Shown: positions 6,370 through 6,631 of the stretch, in pieces | How the letters are laid out: every line of letters begins with the position of its first letter | How positions within the stretch are numbered: the stretch's first letter is position 1 | Source of the DNA: Flavobacteriales bacterium | GTDB taxonomy: Bacteria; Bacteroidota; Bacteroidia; Flavobacteriales_D; Crocinitomicaceae | Direction of reading: 5' to 3' | Length of the DNA: 6,631 nt | NCBI GenBank assembly: GCA_947462695.1 | Contig: CANHQC010000115.1 | Span: 1-6,631, forward strand | The notes under the pieces: generated by a model | Databases searched by the model: none | What the model was told of the DNA's origin: nothing | What the model saw: the letters and a program-made list of their open reading frames with translations, nothing else | Made by a program: the position numbers and the translations under genes

Positions 6370-6631
6370 TAATTCATTTTCTAACTTCCCGGATGAAAGC
6401 GAAGTGTGGATTTATGCTGCTGATCGCTTTATGGATTCTAACGAAGTAGCTATTCTTCAAGTGAATCTGTCTGCCTTTACAGAAGAATGGAAAACACACG
6501 GGAAGTCACTCCGTGCAGAAGCTCAAGTTTTTGATAATGTATTTGTTGTTTTCGCAACCGATATTCATGCTGGTTCGGCATCTGGTTGCTCAATCGATAC
6601 CTCTGTGCGGTTGATGAAGGAACTGGGTTCA
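6353..6631 (+). CDS. Conserved Bacteroidota protein of unknown function (partial; often mislabelled 'ABC transporter ATPase')
   Basis: The frame is open from ATG 6353 to the window end, giving 93 residues with no stop, so the C-terminus lies beyond the right edge. It overlaps the last 17 bp of the CCG gene. A TAG at 6347-6349 in the same frame rules out any earlier start, which supports translational coupling. Visible features are an ESEVWIYAADRFMDSNEV segment near residues 15-32, a mixed alpha/beta pattern (FTEEWKTHGKSL, VFVVFATD) and a conserved-looking ASGCSIDTSVR block at 76-86 with Cys79. Family members, as I recall them, are about 150-165 residues and follow the CCG gene in many Bacteroidota. 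Databases often name them 'ABC transporter ATPase', but no Walker A (GxxxxGKS/T) or signature motif is visible in the part seen. I do not know its function. Its position suggests a link to the Fe-S pair. Confidence 0.82.
   Translation, partial: MQLTYSNSFSNFPDESEVWIYAADRFMDSNEVAILQVNLSAFTEEWKTHGKSLRAEAQVFDNVFVVFATDIHAGSASGCSIDTSVRLMKELGS

Noticed and set aside
5538..6377. Minus-strand open frames opposite the CCG gene (5538-5801 and 6162-6377)
   Set aside because: The plus-strand protein is highly conserved throughout both stretches, so these are shadows.
1..6631. Mobile element, CRISPR array, tRNA/rRNA, toxin-antitoxin or phage signals
   Set aside because: I saw no transposase-like frame, no spaced direct repeats, no structured RNA gene and no abrupt composition change; nearly all bases are accounted for by conserved housekeeping genes.

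Overview
The window looks like a chromosomal housekeeping segment from a member of the Bacteroidota. The DNA is AT-rich. Shine-Dalgarno signals are mostly weak or absent, two genes need TTG starts, and two TAnnTTTG-type -7 boxes lie in the single intergenic region. Every protein matches the Bacteroidota version of its family. The exact class (Cytophagia, Flavobacteriia or relatives) cannot be fixed by eye.

Layout: on the minus strand, from 1988 to the left edge, is the N-terminal three quarters or so of an LptD-like outer-membrane LPS assembly protein; its C-terminus lies outside the window. A 65-bp divergent intergenic region follows. A tightly packed plus-strand operon then runs to the right edge: a periplasmic N-acetylmuramoyl-L-alanine amidase with a C-terminal SPOR-like domain (2054-3196), an MlaD/MCE-family lipid transport protein (3202-4239), a membrane cytochrome-b-like/ferredoxin-like Fe-S oxidoreductase (4248-5561), a soluble CCG-domain (HdrB-like) Fe-S protein (5581-6369), and the start of a small conserved Bacteroidota protein of unknown function (6353 onward) that is often mislabelled 'ABC transporter ATPase'. 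Spacings are 5, 8 and 19 bp, then a 17-bp overlap, so one transcript is likely. No stretch over 300 bases lacks a gene.

Functionally, the left half is envelope biogenesis: LPS export to the outer membrane, peptidoglycan cleavage and lipid trafficking. The right half is a two-gene redox module in which a membrane subunit with two [4Fe-4S] sites probably passes electrons to or from the CCG protein. How the redox pair relates to the envelope genes is unknown.

I see no mobile element, CRISPR array, RNA gene, defence system or foreign-looking insertion. The points most worth a second look are the two candidate promoters that face each other across the 65-bp gap, the split and fused Hdr-like architecture of the redox pair, its degenerate first CCG motif, and the uncharacterised protein at the right edge. 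I found no clear sign of a wholly new system.
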